Position numbers and translations under genes: made by a program
NCBI RefSeq assembly: GCF_004209755.1
Contig: NZ_CP035913.1
Span: forward strand, 7,130,001 to 7,194,000
Direction of reading: 5' to 3'
Source: Pseudoduganella lutea
GTDB taxonomy: Bacteria; Pseudomonadota; Gammaproteobacteria; Burkholderiales; Burkholderiaceae_D
Length of the DNA: 64,000 nt
Notes under the pieces: generated by a model
The model's input: only the letters and a program-made list of their open reading frames with translations
What the model was told of the DNA's origin: nothing
The model's database searches: none
Shown here: positions 53,292 to 62,911 of the stretch, in pieces
How positions within the stretch are numbered: position 1 is the stretch's first letter
Layout: each line of letters opens with the position of its first letter

Positions 53292-53468
53292 TGTCGTCTC
53301 GTGTGGTGGGTGATCATCGGCCTGCCGGGGCCGCGGCCCGCGCGCGCGGTCGTGTCAGCGCATTTCGCCAACGACGTGATGATAAGCGCAACCATTGACG
53401 CTGTCAGCGCCATCGGGACCATGCGGGCGAACTGCTCACCCGGTTGATCCGTCTCCTGCCGCTGTCAG

Positions 53469-54242
53469 TTACCCTTTGCAGGCGGCGGTGCGCCGCTTCT
53501 GGGCGTTCCGGGCCGAACGCAGGCGCACCACGCCATAGACCAGCGCGAGCCCCGCTCCCAGCATGCCCAGCGTTGCCGGCTCAGGCACGGGTGCCGGCTG
53601 CGCCAGCTCGGTATCGGGGAAGGGATTGCGGCCCGTCAGGCCGGGCCCGTGCACGGCTGAACCGAATGGCGACATGAATGCCGACGATGTTGCCACCGAT
53701 GGTGCCGGAGCCCCCGCCACCTGGGCCATGGCATCCGCCGCGGCCACGTCGTCCGGCGAAGCGATCCAGCTCCCGCGAGGGGCCGGGGCAGCCGGCAAGG
53801 CAGCCGGCGCCGCCCCGGCTTGCGTACCGCGGCCGCCACCCGAGGCAACGCGGCGCACGCGGCTGATGTTGCTGCAGATTTGCGGCACGATCAGGCAATG
53901 ATCGCCCACGCAGTACACCTTGGCCGGCTCGCGCGCAGTAGCGCTCCAGCCGTCCCGCGTCACGTGGTCGCATACCGTGCGCTGGCCGAAATGCATGCCG
54001 GTGATGTACGGGTCGTAATCGAACCGCCCGGAAATATGGTCGCGCCCGATCGTTGCAGCATCGTCGGCACGGCCGGCCTCGATCTTCGCCACCAGCGCAG
54101 TGCGAACCGGCGCGGGGATATCGACATAGCGGGACACCGCGGCGCTGACACTGCCACGATACGGGTTCCTGCCAGGGCTGTTCCAGGAGCAGTTCGACAG
54201 CATGGCGGTAGCAACGACCGCACTGGCAACAAGGGTAGACAT
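53469..54242 (-). CDS. PEP-CTERM exosortase substrate, MHFG-type (paralogue 1)
   Basis: 257 residues from the ATG at 54242. Signal segment with a Cys (ATAMLSNCSW). The conserved half has SRYVDIPAPVR, ITGMHFGQRTVC, AREPAKVYC and CLIVPQICSNISRVRR. An Ala/Pro/Gly-rich spacer follows, then the sorting signal PVPEPATLGMLGAGLALVYGVV and a basic end (RSARNAQKRR). Exosortase removes such tails when it transfers the protein to the outer surface. Paralogous to the gene that starts divergently at 54482; the MHFG family name is from memory. Confidence 0.85.
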   Translation of the reverse strand: MSTLVASAVVATAMLSNCSWNSPGRNPYRGSVSAAVSRYVDIPAPVRTALVAKIEAGRADDAATIGRDHISGRFDYDPYITGMHFGQRTVCDHVTRDGWSATAREPAKVYCVGDHCLIVPQICSNISRVRRVASGGGRGTQAGAAPAALPAAPAPRGSWIASPDDVAAADAMAQVAGAPAPSVATSSAFMSPFGSAVHGPGLTGRNPFPDTELAQPAPVPEPATLGMLGAGLALVYGVVRLRSARNAQKRRTAACKG

Positions 54243-54481
54243 AACTAAAGCACTATTGAAACGGGGTAACTTTGAGTATATCCCAGCGACAACCCTATTA
54301 CAATCTTGCAACTGAATTCCTGTGGGTATTATGGTACGGCCATGGGAAAGTGTTGCAGCATGGATTCTTAATAAGTTGAAGTTGTCGCACGGCAGCTTTT
54401 CGATGGTACGATGGCTTCCGTGGCCGAGCCAACGCCACCATTGCCCGGTGCCCTTTTCGCCACCCGGACGGCCGCGATGGC
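54243..54481. promoter_or_regulatory. Shared divergent control region of the two PEP-CTERM genes
   Basis: About 240 bases, A/T-rich at 54250-54410, between two head-to-head paralogues. It must contain both promoters, which suggests joint control. I see no clear -10/-35 pair. Confidence 0.4.
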
Positions 54482-55276
54482 ATGCCGTCTGTCTCCCCGC
54501 CATCGAATCGCACGGTGCCCCGGCGCCAGTTCCTGAACATGTCCCTATTATTAGCTTCGGCCGCCGTGACGGCAGCCGCCATGGTGCCTGCCTGCTCGTG
54601 GAATATGCCCGGCCGCCATCCATATCGCGGTACCGCGACAGAGGCCGTATCCCGGTATGTCGACATCCCCGCCGCGACCCGGCACCGCCTCGCCGCGAAG
54701 ATCGATGCCGGCAATGCCGACGATGACGTTGTCATCACCCGCGATGCCATCGAAGGGCGCGCCAGCTATGCGCCTGCCATCTCCGCCATGCATTTCGGCC
54801 GGCAGACCGTGTGCGAGCGCGTCACTCGGGAACGCTGGCCAGCAAGCGCGCGCGAGCCGGCGAAAGTGTACTGCGCCGATGGTCACTGCCTGATCGTGCC
54901 TCGCATCTGCAACAATATCAGCCGGATTCGCGTAGCCGGCGGTGGCGCCGGAAGCGGCATTGCGGGCCCGGCAAAAGTCACGTCGCCACAAGTGGCGCGG
55001 CCCGGCTCGATTCCCGAACCGGCCGGCGCCCCCGAAGTCGATATCGAGGCAGCCGACGCGATGGCACAACTGGCCGCCAGCGCGCCAGTTGCGCCGCCGC
55101 CCTCGTTGCCGGCAACCGCGTTCGGCAACTGGACTCCCGGCCCCGGCCCGGCGGTCGGCGGCCTGCCCGGCGACATTGCGCCGATGCCCGTCTCGGCCAT
55201 TCCAGAACCAGCCGGCTGGATGATGTTTTTCGCCGGCGTGGCCGGCGTGCTGGTTTACTCGCGTTTCCGCCGCTAG
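54482..55276 (+). CDS. PEP-CTERM exosortase substrate, MHFG-type (paralogue 2)
   Basis: 264 residues from 54482, or 245 from the ATG at 54539, which lines up with the start of paralogue 1. The longer form would begin with a twin-arginine-like TVPRRQFLNMSLLLASAAVTAA. Shared core with paralogue 1: PGRHPYRG, AVSRYVDIPAATR, AISAMHFGRQTVCERVTRERW, AREPAKVYC, HCLIVPRICNNISRIRV. Sorting end AIPEPAGWMMFFAGVAGVLVYSRFRR-type: PEP motif, membrane helix, Arg-rich tail. Probably anchored or exported by exosortase. Confidence 0.83.
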   Translation: MPSVSPPSNRTVPRRQFLNMSLLLASAAVTAAAMVPACSWNMPGRHPYRGTATEAVSRYVDIPAATRHRLAAKIDAGNADDDVVITRDAIEGRASYAPAISAMHFGRQTVCERVTRERWPASAREPAKVYCADGHCLIVPRICNNISRIRVAGGGAGSGIAGPAKVTSPQVARPGSIPEPAGAPEVDIEAADAMAQLAASAPVAPPPSLPATAFGNWTPGPGPAVGGLPGDIAPMPVSAIPEPAGWMMFFAGVAGVLVYSRFRR

Positions 55277-55336
55277 CGCATCACCCGGTGACGGCGTGGT
55301 CATCAGGAGCGATGGATTTCCGTGTCGGCCTGGCCG

Positions 55337-56644
55337 TCAGCTATCGGCGGGCGTGGGCTCGTAATTGCCGATGAACGCGCCGTGCACCTTGTCGATGCGC
55401 TTGTCGTCCATGCCGGTGATCTCGAAACGCCAGTGCTCCCACTCGACCACGTCGCCGGCGGCCGGCAGGCGCCCCAGCAGCAGCATGATCATGCCGCTGA
55501 TCGTGTGGTAATGGCCCTTTTCTTCTTCCGGCACGGAGCGCAATCCGAGCCGGTCCTTCAGCTCGTGGACGGGGATCGTGCCGGCCAGCAGCCACGTACC
55601 GTCCGGCTGCTCGACCGCCCACGCTTCTTCCACGTTGCGGGGCGTGAATTCGCCGGTCAGTGCCTCGAGCATGTCCTGCACGGTGACGATGCCTTCGATA
55701 TCGCCGTATTCGTCGATCACAAAGACCATCTGCATGCCGCTGGCGCGGAACTGTTCGAGCAGGCCCATGCCCGTCAGCGTTTCCGGCACGTAGACGGCCG
55801 GCTGGGAAATGGCCGCGAAATCGGGCACCTGCCCCTTGGCCAGCACGGCCAGCGCCTGCTTGGCGGTGACCACGCCGAGCACGTTGGCCAGGCCGCCATC
55901 GCACACGGGGAAACGCGAATGCTCCGAGTCGAGCAGGCGTGACAGGTTTTCATCGACGGGCAGGCGCACGTCCAGGAAGACGATGTCCGACCGGGGAATC
56001 ATCAGCGAGCCGAGCTTGCGGTCGTCGAGGCGGAACACGTTGCGCACCATGTCGTGCTGCTGCTGTTCGATGGCGCCGCTTTCCGAGCCCTCTTCCAGCA
56101 TGGCGTGGATCTCTTCCTGCGTGACGCTGGCCTGCGCCGTCTGGCGCACGCCCATCACGCGCAGGATCGCATGGGTCGAACCGGTGAGCAGCATCACGAA
56201 CGGCCGCGTCACCACGGCCAGGCTCTGCATTGGCCGCGCCACCAGCCGCGCCACCACTTCCGGGGCGATCTGGCCAAGCCGTTTCGGCACCAGTTCACCC
56301 ACCACGATCGACACGTAGGTAACGACGACAACCACGAGCGCGGTGGCCGTGATCTCGGCCGGCTGCACGTTCATGCCAAGGCCCATCAGCCACAGCGCCA
56401 GCGGCCTGGCCAGCACGGCTTCGCCGACGATACCGTTCAGGATGCCGATCGACGTGATGCCGATCTGCACGGTGGAGAGGAAGCGCGTGGGGTCTTCCGC
56501 CAGTTTCAGCGCCGCGGCCGCGGCATGGTCTCCCTCGGCCGCCAGCTTCATGAGCTTGCCCCTGCGGGCGGTCACCAGCGCGATTTCCGACATCGCGAAC
56601 ACACCATTCAACACGATCAGGCCGATCAGTATCAGCGGCTCCAC
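55337..56644 (-). CDS. CorC/HlyC family membrane protein (DUF21-CBS-CorC_C)
   Basis: 435 residues from the GTG at 56644 (AAGGGCAGT upstream); the first residues VEPLILIGLIVLNGVFAMSEIALVTARR are the family start. DUF21 domain with four hydrophobic segments (NVQPAEITATALVVVVVTYVSIVVGELVPKRLGQIAPE), a CBS pair (SLMIPRSDIVFLDVRLPVDENLSRLL..., MQMVFVIDEYGDIEGIVTVQDMLEALTGE) and a C-terminal FAD-like CorC/HlyC domain. Linked to Mg2+/Co2+ balance and membrane stress; not a haemolysin here. Confidence 0.93.
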   Translation of the reverse strand: MEPLILIGLIVLNGVFAMSEIALVTARRGKLMKLAAEGDHAAAAALKLAEDPTRFLSTVQIGITSIGILNGIVGEAVLARPLALWLMGLGMNVQPAEITATALVVVVVTYVSIVVGELVPKRLGQIAPEVVARLVARPMQSLAVVTRPFVMLLTGSTHAILRVMGVRQTAQASVTQEEIHAMLEEGSESGAIEQQQHDMVRNVFRLDDRKLGSLMIPRSDIVFLDVRLPVDENLSRLLDSEHSRFPVCDGGLANVLGVVTAKQALAVLAKGQVPDFAAISQPAVYVPETLTGMGLLEQFRASGMQMVFVIDEYGDIEGIVTVQDMLEALTGEFTPRNVEEAWAVEQPDGTWLLAGTIPVHELKDRLGLRSVPEEEKGHYHTISGMIMLLLGRLPAAGDVVEWEHWRFEITGMDDKRIDKVHGAFIGNYEPTPADS

Positions 56645-56914
56645 ACACTGCCCTTCATCCAATGCGAAGCGTGCATCGTAGCATGCGGGAAGGAAGTGCA
56701 GCGCGGCAACAGGCCGACACGCCGGGCCAGGCAGGTACCTGTCCGCACGGTGAGCTCTGGGCTGTCCGGTTTCCTCCAGAACCAACTTCTGGTTATCGTA
56801 CCGTCGGTCTAAAAGAAAGACGGGCTCGCCTTTGAATTGATCAAAGACCTGGTTTGGCCTCTGATACGGTTTTGATGGCCTGGCACCGAAAGAGACCCGA
56901 CGCTGAAATGCAGA

Positions 56915-58722
56915 TTACTTCGTCCGATGCGTATGACTTTTTTTGGGAAAGCCCGGCGCCCATTTTGGGGTTCCTTCTTCGTACTGGTTGTTGGTCAACC
57001 GGCGCCGGTCACTGCCATCCGCACGCATCACGTAGAGGTCACCGTAAGGCTGTGGATTGTAGGGGTGCAGCACCGCTTCATCGCGAAAGCCGTGGATACC
57101 GCTCGCGAAGGCGATCCACTCGCCATCGGGTGACCAGCTGTTGTGCGCATCATTGCCTGGAATATGCGTAAGACGCGTGAGTTGAGACCCATCCGGGCGC
57201 ACCGTGTAAATTTCGTAGTCACCGGTCCGATTGCTGGTAAAGCTGATGAGGTCGCCTTTAGGTGACCATGATGGAAAATTATCCTTGATGACGGTACCGG
57301 GGATATGCCGCATCACGCGGCTGCTTACGTCGATGATGAGCAACCCATCCTTCCCCACACCGTTGCCGGCACCACGGAATACGATCTGTTTGCCATCGGG
57401 CGACCAGCTTGGCAATCCATAATTTCCGGACCCGTCGGTCAAGATCCGCAGATCACTGCCATCGATATTTATGACCGCTATGTCTGCCAGTGCCCGCCCT
57501 TGCGTGCCCTGGAAAAAGTTCCCGAGACCGAATGCGATCAGCTTTCCAGAAGGTGAAACCTCTGGCGCGAGCGCGCTTCGCTTTTCGTCATGAAAGAGGG
57601 TTCGCCGGCCGCTGCCATCGCTAGCGGTGCTGATGATATCGTTGTGTAAGATGCCTGCGGTCTTATCGTTCTGTACGAGCACATCACCGGAGGGTAGCCA
57701 CGAGGGAAACACGCCGGTGCGCACCAGATTGAAGGCTGGGTCAAGGCTCTTCCAATGCTGGAATGGCGGCCACGGGACGATCGCTTCGCGATGAAATACC
57801 ATTTGCGTGGCATCTTCCGACCAGCTTGGACTGCTAACCTCACCACGCAGCACGGTAGGGCCACTCAGCATGGATAGCCCGCCATCCGGCCCACCGTTGA
57901 TAAAGGCCAGATTCTTGTCTGTCAGCCAGCGCGGCGAGGTTTTTTCGCCGGGCCCGTGGCTGATCACCGTACGCGTTCCACTAGCTAAATCTATGGTTAT
58001 CAATTGGGTGATCCCGCGCAAACGTTTGGGATGCACGATCTTATTTACGTTGTCGATATCGCTGGCATAGAACACCACTGACTTGCCGTCACGCGACCAG
58101 CTGGGACTGCCTTCGAACTGACCGGTTTCGCCAATACGGCGCAATTGCGTTCCATCAGGCCTGACCAGATAGATAGCGGTGGAGTGCAAGACACTGAAAC
58201 TAAGACGCGGATTTATGGAATCCCTGTCCGAGGAAAATACCAGCCATTGCCCATCAGGCGACCATGTCGGACGAAAGTCTCCGCCCGCATGTTGCGTCAC
58301 GTTTGTGAGCGCACGGGTTTCAAGGTTCAATATCCAGATATCTGGCTGACCCGCCCGGTCCGATACAAAAGCAAGCCGGCTGCCGTCGGGCGATACGGCA
58401 GCCTGATCATCGAAGGCCACGCCCCCAACGAGCAGTTCGCGCCCACTGCCGTCAAGGCGCATACGGTAAATATCGGCTGAGCCTTCGCGCTCGGAGGTAA
58501 AGGCGACCCATTTGCCGTCGGGCCAGAGGGTGGCGTTGTAATTGCTCCAGGATTCGGCCAATAGCGGGCGGGCGCCACTGCCGTCCCCCGAGCAATGTAC
58601 AAGTCGGTGCGGGCGGGACCGAAGCTGGCAAATCCGAGGGTGTACGCACCTGATGGCGGATCGTCAGAGGCCAGCACCGTGGTGGACGTCGCTATTAAGC
58701 ATGCAATCAACAATCGTTTCAT
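56915..58722 (-). pseudogene. Secreted TolB/WD40-like beta-propeller protein (frame broken by an apparent 1-base loss)
   Basis: ATG at 58722 (GAGGAACCC upstream) starts a signal peptide (MKRLLIACLIATSTTVLAS) and about 45 residues up to DLYIARG. The frame then shifts; the family sequence resumes as LAESWSNYNATLWPDGKW in another frame and runs to 56915. Repeated propeller blades of the SPDGxxIAF type follow (SPDGSRLAFVSDR, WSPDGKQIVFRG, SPDGEWIAFAS). One extra G in the run corresponding to 58585-58589 gives IARGDGSGARPLLAES and a 602-residue protein. Probably periplasmic; no catalytic domain seen. Confidence 0.82.
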
Positions 58723-59299
58723 GGGTTCCTCACGCGAAATCCAACGATTAACATGATCACTTAAGCGCCTATGAAAATTTGTATCGGCGCTTACATTCAT
58801 TGCGTTTGGGTCAGTACCGACATCAATAAACAGACTAAGGCGTCGCACTTCCCGTACCTTTCACTCACGGAACGGCACAGTGGCTCACGGTATGTCGACA
58901 CATGAATTTGAAGTAATTCCGAAACTGCTGTGTCCGTGTAATTTTCCCGACTCGGGACGCTCGCGTAGAGTAAAGCTCTGCCCTGGCATTGCGCTGGGCA
59001 GTTGGCACCTGGCTAAACTTACGCCCCTTTCCAGCGGTATGACGCATTCATTTAGGAAATCCGCGCCAACTTCAACACGGTGGGGAGGCCGGCTTACGCC
59101 AGGCACGGCCCTGGCGCGGGAGGGGCCATGCGACGAGGCATATGATCACACGAAAGTAAACAAATAGCGACCAGACCGCGCGGATGGGCTCTCACGTATG
59201 CCTTCTGCCGGCGCAGTTGCGGTAGTGGCAGGCAAGGCCAGCCCGTGGAGTTCGACATGGGCTGGCGCAGCGATTGTTACGGTCCCCGGCGCCCTGCCT
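58723..59299. other. Gap upstream of the TolB-like gene, possible mobile-element remnant
   Basis: About 580 bases. Overlapping short open frames on both strands at 58865-59167 (for example SGKLHGHSSFGITSNS on the minus strand) resemble sequence seen beside insertion elements in other genomes, but this is from memory and weak. No ribosome sites, inverted repeats or transposase motifs are clear. Confidence 0.3.
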
Positions 59300-60067
59300 T
59301 TAGCGTCCCAGCCAGATTTCAATGTAGCCCGGCTTGCCGGTCGGATCGACATACTGCTTCGACACCACATTATCAGTGTTCAGATAGAAGCGCATGAACT
59401 CTGCAATCTTTTCCGATTGGGCTTTGTCACTGGCGTTGAAATACCGGACTTCCGGGTGATCCGGCCGGCCTGCGTCTTCCTTCACACGCGCTCCGACAAG
59501 GCCAAAGCCTGCCGATTTCAATTCCTCCTTCAAGCGCGGGAACTCGATGCTCTTTTCTTTTTCTCCGGCCAGCAGATAAATCCGGCCGTTCTCAACGATA
59601 GGCGGGGCCAGTTTGGAACCAGGTACGGTTGGCTCCAACGCCGCCCCGGTTCCCGGCTTACGCGTCTTGAGATAGGATGCCACCCGAGCCTTGATACCGC
59701 TATCGGCAACCAGGCCGGCATCGATGAGAAACCCCAGATTGACTGCTGCCTTGTCCGGGTCCCCGGTCTTGATCATTTCCAGCAGCCTCGCCTGCTCGGC
59801 CTTTTGCGTTTCCAGATCGCGCAGGGAATTGGCATTGCTGAACGCAACCCATGCGTTGCCGACCGCCGCAATGGAGCCCGCCAGAATGGCCACAATCAAG
59901 GGGCTGCGCCAGCTCGACGCTGCCATCTCCTTGCGTTTCAGTTCGAGTTCCGTTTCCTTTAGCAGCAATTCGCGTTCGCGCAGTGTCAATTCGTGCAATC
60001 GGACTTCCTTTTCGAAGACCCAGCGTTCCGCACTGATATCAGGAGACGGCGGCGGCGTGATCGTCAT
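59300..60067 (-). CDS. Coiled-coil, single-helix membrane protein of unknown function
   Basis: 255 residues; the ATG at 60067 follows AGAGGTGAGCT. A charged coiled coil at about 15-48 (EKEVRLHELTLRERELLLKETELELKRKE), one membrane helix (LIVAILAGSIAAVGNAWVAF), a second helical part, and a C-terminal alpha/beta domain (FPRLKEELKSAGFGLVGARVKED, ...IAEFMRFYLN, ...GYIEIWLGR) that looks like a LytR C-terminal or SPOR-like fold by eye. Unknown role; codon use is less biased than in the core genome. Confidence 0.65.
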   Translation of the reverse strand: MTITPPPSPDISAERWVFEKEVRLHELTLRERELLLKETELELKRKEMAASSWRSPLIVAILAGSIAAVGNAWVAFSNANSLRDLETQKAEQARLLEMIKTGDPDKAAVNLGFLIDAGLVADSGIKARVASYLKTRKPGTGAALEPTVPGSKLAPPIVENGRIYLLAGEKEKSIEFPRLKEELKSAGFGLVGARVKEDAGRPDHPEVRYFNASDKAQSEKIAEFMRFYLNTDNVVSKQYVDPTGKPGYIEIWLGR

Positions 60068-60382
60068 AGCTCACCTCTTCGATCAAATTTAATGATGTCC
60101 GGGTTGTTGGCTCGACGAAACAATCAGGGTAAGCGATCACGCTGCGGTGCGAGCCGGCCGGCCACTCAGGTCATGCAGGTCCGACCGAAGCGGATCATCG
60201 GCAACCATCTCGTTCCCGATTCGCGGCGTCAACTGCTGCACCAGTGACGCTGGGTGCTGACCAACGAGCTAAGGCACGTCCCGGGCAAGCACATCAAGGC
60301 GGAGAGTTTCGAAATCCACGTGGCCGTCGCATAACGCGTCCATGCTTGCATATTTTGCCGGTGAGGTCACAGTCTTTTCTTG

Positions 60383-60425
60383 GCCGATCCAGGCCACTCA
60401 TCGGAACCGGTGCCGCCCCGGAGCT
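60383..60425. repeat. Interspersed repeat family B, copy 2
   Basis: CCGATCCAGGCC, then CTCATCGGAACCGGTGCCGCC, matches 40495-40545 with few changes. Confidence 0.5.
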
Positions 60426-60724
60426 GACCTTTGAACTTATCATCAACGCGTGTATATAGGGCTGGCCTGACGACCCGTACAACTTCACAAGCACCGTGGT
60501 CGCGATCGCCATCGGATCGACATTGTGGTAAATGTTGTGTTCGGCGCCGGCAAAAACAGCCGACCAGGCAAGCCGCATAGCGTCGCCGCACCCACACCTG
60601 AACGGCGCACCCGGTCAAAAGGATGGGAAAGCAAGGCTGTAATGGTCCATGCTCCGTACCCGAGAAGCGATGAGGTGATTGCCTAGCACGCTGAGATTGG
60701 CCTGGGCTTTCAACGTATTCTGAA

Positions 60725-60751
60725 CACGAAGGACCACGAAGGACCACGAAG
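60725..60751. repeat. 10-base tandem repeat
   Basis: Two full copies plus a partial third copy of CACGAAGGAC. Confidence 0.75.
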
Positions 60752-60866
60752 CGTATCTACGTTCCGTGGGCGTGCCGGCCCACGTCACCGAACAAGTGCT
60801 GCAGACCACCAGACGTCGGCCATTACAGGCCGGCGTACTCCCGTCTTCAGTCCTGGGTGCTGGACG

Positions 60867-60935
60867 GCCACTGTTTCTGGCCCATCTGCAGCCTCCAAAT
60901 GTAGGGCAGCTTCTGCCCCAAAAGCGGACATCTTG
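60867..60935. repeat. Interspersed repeat family A, copy 2
   Basis: TGTAGGGCAGCTTCTGCCCC followed by AAAAGCGGACATCTTGAG, preceded by TTTCTGGCCCATCTGCAG; the most complete copy. Read on the minus strand it codes SAFGAEAALHLEAADGPE, parallel to the C-terminal tail of the 39793 protein. Confidence 0.65.
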
Positions 60936-61016
60936 AGGCGTCTTGCAGACCGCCGAAACCGGCGCGAGTCCGCCGACATCAGGCAACCTCGGATAACGTC
61001 CACGGTCATCGGGCGA

Positions 61017-61763
61017 TCAGCTTGTAGCGCGCGACATCGCATGGGCATCTGCGCCAGCCGGAAGACGTAGCGGGACCGATGGGTCTGTTGCTGCCTGCCA
61101 GACCGCTTCCGCTACGTCAGCGGGATGCGTCACCATGGTGGACTCGCCCATCCGGCCGAAAATCCCCTGCACGAACTCACTGTAGGCTTCTGGAAAAGCG
61201 CCTTCCATACGGGACTGTGCGTTCTTGCTGAATGCGGTTTCCGGCGCACGGCCTGGAATGACCAGATTGACCCGGACATTGAACTGCGCAAGCTCCAGCG
61301 CCAGCGATTCCGAGAAAGCATTGACAGCAGCTTTACTGGCTGTGTAGACGGCCAGCAATGGATGAGGTCTGTATGTCGTGGCTGAGGTCACATTAACGAT
61401 CACACCCGAACGCCGTTCACGGAAATGCGGCAGCATGGCATGGGTCATCGCAATCGTGCCCAGGGTGTTTGTTTCGAATATTTCCCGGATCGTCTCCATC
61501 GGCGTCCCTTCAACGATACCGAGCAGGCCCACGCCGGCATTATTCACCAGGACATCGACCGGCCCGATCGATTCAACTGCCTGTTGAATGCTTTCCGGGT
61601 CAGTGACGTCGAGTTTCACGACGCGCAGATGTGGCGACTCGGGGAAATTGCCGGGCTTGGGCGAGCGCATCGTTGCAACGACTTGCCAGCCTTTGGCCAA
61701 GAAGTAGCCTGCTGTTTCCAAGCCAAAACCCGAAGAACATCCAGTAATCAGAACCGTTTTCAT
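61017..61763 (-). CDS. Short-chain dehydrogenase/reductase
   Basis: 248 residues from the ATG at 61763 (AAAGGATAG upstream). Classical SDR: cofactor loop TGCSSGFG, the NNAG motif in DVLVNNAGVGLLG, and the active-site Ser-Tyr-Lys set in VTSATTYRPHPLLAVYTASKAAV (Tyr and Lys in YTASK). The Arg in TMRSP after the second strand suggests NADPH preference. Divergent from the AraC gene with 94 bases between, so probably under its control. Confidence 0.93.
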   Translation of the reverse strand: MKTVLITGCSSGFGLETAGYFLAKGWQVVATMRSPKPGNFPESPHLRVVKLDVTDPESIQQAVESIGPVDVLVNNAGVGLLGIVEGTPMETIREIFETNTLGTIAMTHAMLPHFRERRSGVIVNVTSATTYRPHPLLAVYTASKAAVNAFSESLALELAQFNVRVNLVIPGRAPETAFSKNAQSRMEGAFPEAYSEFVQGIFGRMGESTMVTHPADVAEAVWQAATDPSVPLRLPAGADAHAMSRATS

Positions 61764-61857
61764 CAATCTATCCTTTCAAATGTGTGAAAACAGAATAGAC
61801 GATGCAGCCCGGACGATCTACACTCAGAAGTCCATAATTTGTGCGCGGGAGTCCAGC
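61764..61857. promoter_or_regulatory. Divergent SDR / AraC control region
   Basis: A 94-base gap, A/T-rich next to the SDR gene. It must carry the promoter of each gene. The operator site is not resolvable by eye. Confidence 0.45.
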
Positions 61858-62771
61858 ATGGTAGATCCGTTGTCCGAAGTCGTGTCACTCCTCAAGCCAA
61901 GTGCCCTTACTCGAAGATCGTGAGCGGGTCTGGCGAGTGGACTGTGCACAGGACCGAATCTGGCAGGCCTTTTTTCTGTGCAGTCATGGAAGGAGAGTGT
62001 TCGATCGCTGTCGAGAAGCGTGAGGCCATCCGTTTGCAGCAAGGTGACTTCGTCCTCATCCCTGCAGCCTACTGTTTTGACATGTCGGGCAGTCAGCGGT
62101 ATGAGAACAAGAACTATCATCCCGAAGATATTTCCATTTTTGATGGCGAAACCAGGCACGGTGACCCGTTGGGGCCCGCAGATGTCCGGCTGTTGGTCGG
62201 ATACTGCGTTTTCGAGTCGCCGGACGCGATGTTGCTCGTGTCCTTGCTGCCGGACATCCTGCACGTGCGCGGAGAAACTCGTCTGCAGTCAGTAATGGAG
62301 CTCGTAGTCAGCGAGTCCCGTGCGAATCGCCCGGCTCGCGACGTCGTTCTCAGACATTTGCTGGAAGTGCTGGTGATTGAAGCATTACGGTCCACAGATG
62401 GCGTTTCCTCTTCGCCAGGGCTGGTGCGCGGACTTTCTGACGAGCGGCTGGCAAAAGCGCTACGTTGCATGCATGAGGCGCCGCAGTATCCGTGGACCGT
62501 GGCACAGCTCGCGAAGGAAGCCGCCTTGTCACGCTCGACTTTCTTCGAACGCTTTAGTCGAGCAATCGGCTCTGCACCCATGGAGTATTTGCTTGCGTGG
62601 CGCATGGCTTTGGCAAAGAGCCTGCTGGGACAAGCGGACCACAGCGTGGCAGACGTCGCCGAGCGGGTGGGCTACAGCTCCGCAAACGCTTTCAGCGTTG
62701 CATTCGCCAGGCAAGTGGGACACCCTCCGGCCAGATATGCCCGGTTGAATCGCGGTGTCTCTCGCGGATAG
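61858..62771 (+). pseudogene. AraC-family regulator with cupin-type sensor domain (frame broken by an apparent 1-base loss)
   Basis: The ATG at 61858 reads MVDPLSEVVSLLKPSAL and then hits a stop. The family sequence PYSKIVSGSGEWTVHRTESG continues in another frame to 62771. Adding one C to the run at 61904-61906 gives ...KPSAPYSKIVSG and a 304-residue regulator. The sensor part has IRLQQGDFVLIPAAYCF (cupin-like). The C-terminal helix-turn-helix pair has WTVAQLAKEAALSRSTFFERFSRAIG and SVADVAERVGYSSANAFSVAFARQVGHPPARY. As given, only a later start could be translated. Divergent from SDR. Confidence 0.88.
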
Positions 62772-62784
62772 CGGGGGCATTGAC

Positions 62785-62850
62785 GGTGGGAATACCGGCT
62801 GTAGCGCCTGATCTGTACGGCAGCTCCCACCCCAAAGCGGACATCTGTTC
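62785..62850. repeat. Interspersed repeat family A, copy 3
   Basis: TGTACGGCAGCTCCCACCCC followed by AAAGCGGACATCTG, just past the AraC gene. Confidence 0.6.
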
Positions 62851-62911
62851 AAGTATTTATGCAGTGCCGCTAGTCGAGTGACCATCCACTAATGAAGCCG
62901 ATCAGTGCGGT

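Larger units (their letters stand above)
60068..61016. other. Gene-poor gap with repeats
   Basis: Nearly 950 bases without a supportable gene. It holds family-B and family-A interspersed repeats and a 10-base tandem repeat. Short open frames here (for example minus-strand 60785-61048) run through the repeats and lack ribosome sites. Probably a decayed region. Confidence 0.55.

Noticed and set aside
58880-59167. Small gene or transposase fragment upstream of the TolB-like gene
   Set aside because: Only a vague memory match; no DDE motif, inverted ends or target duplication could be seen.
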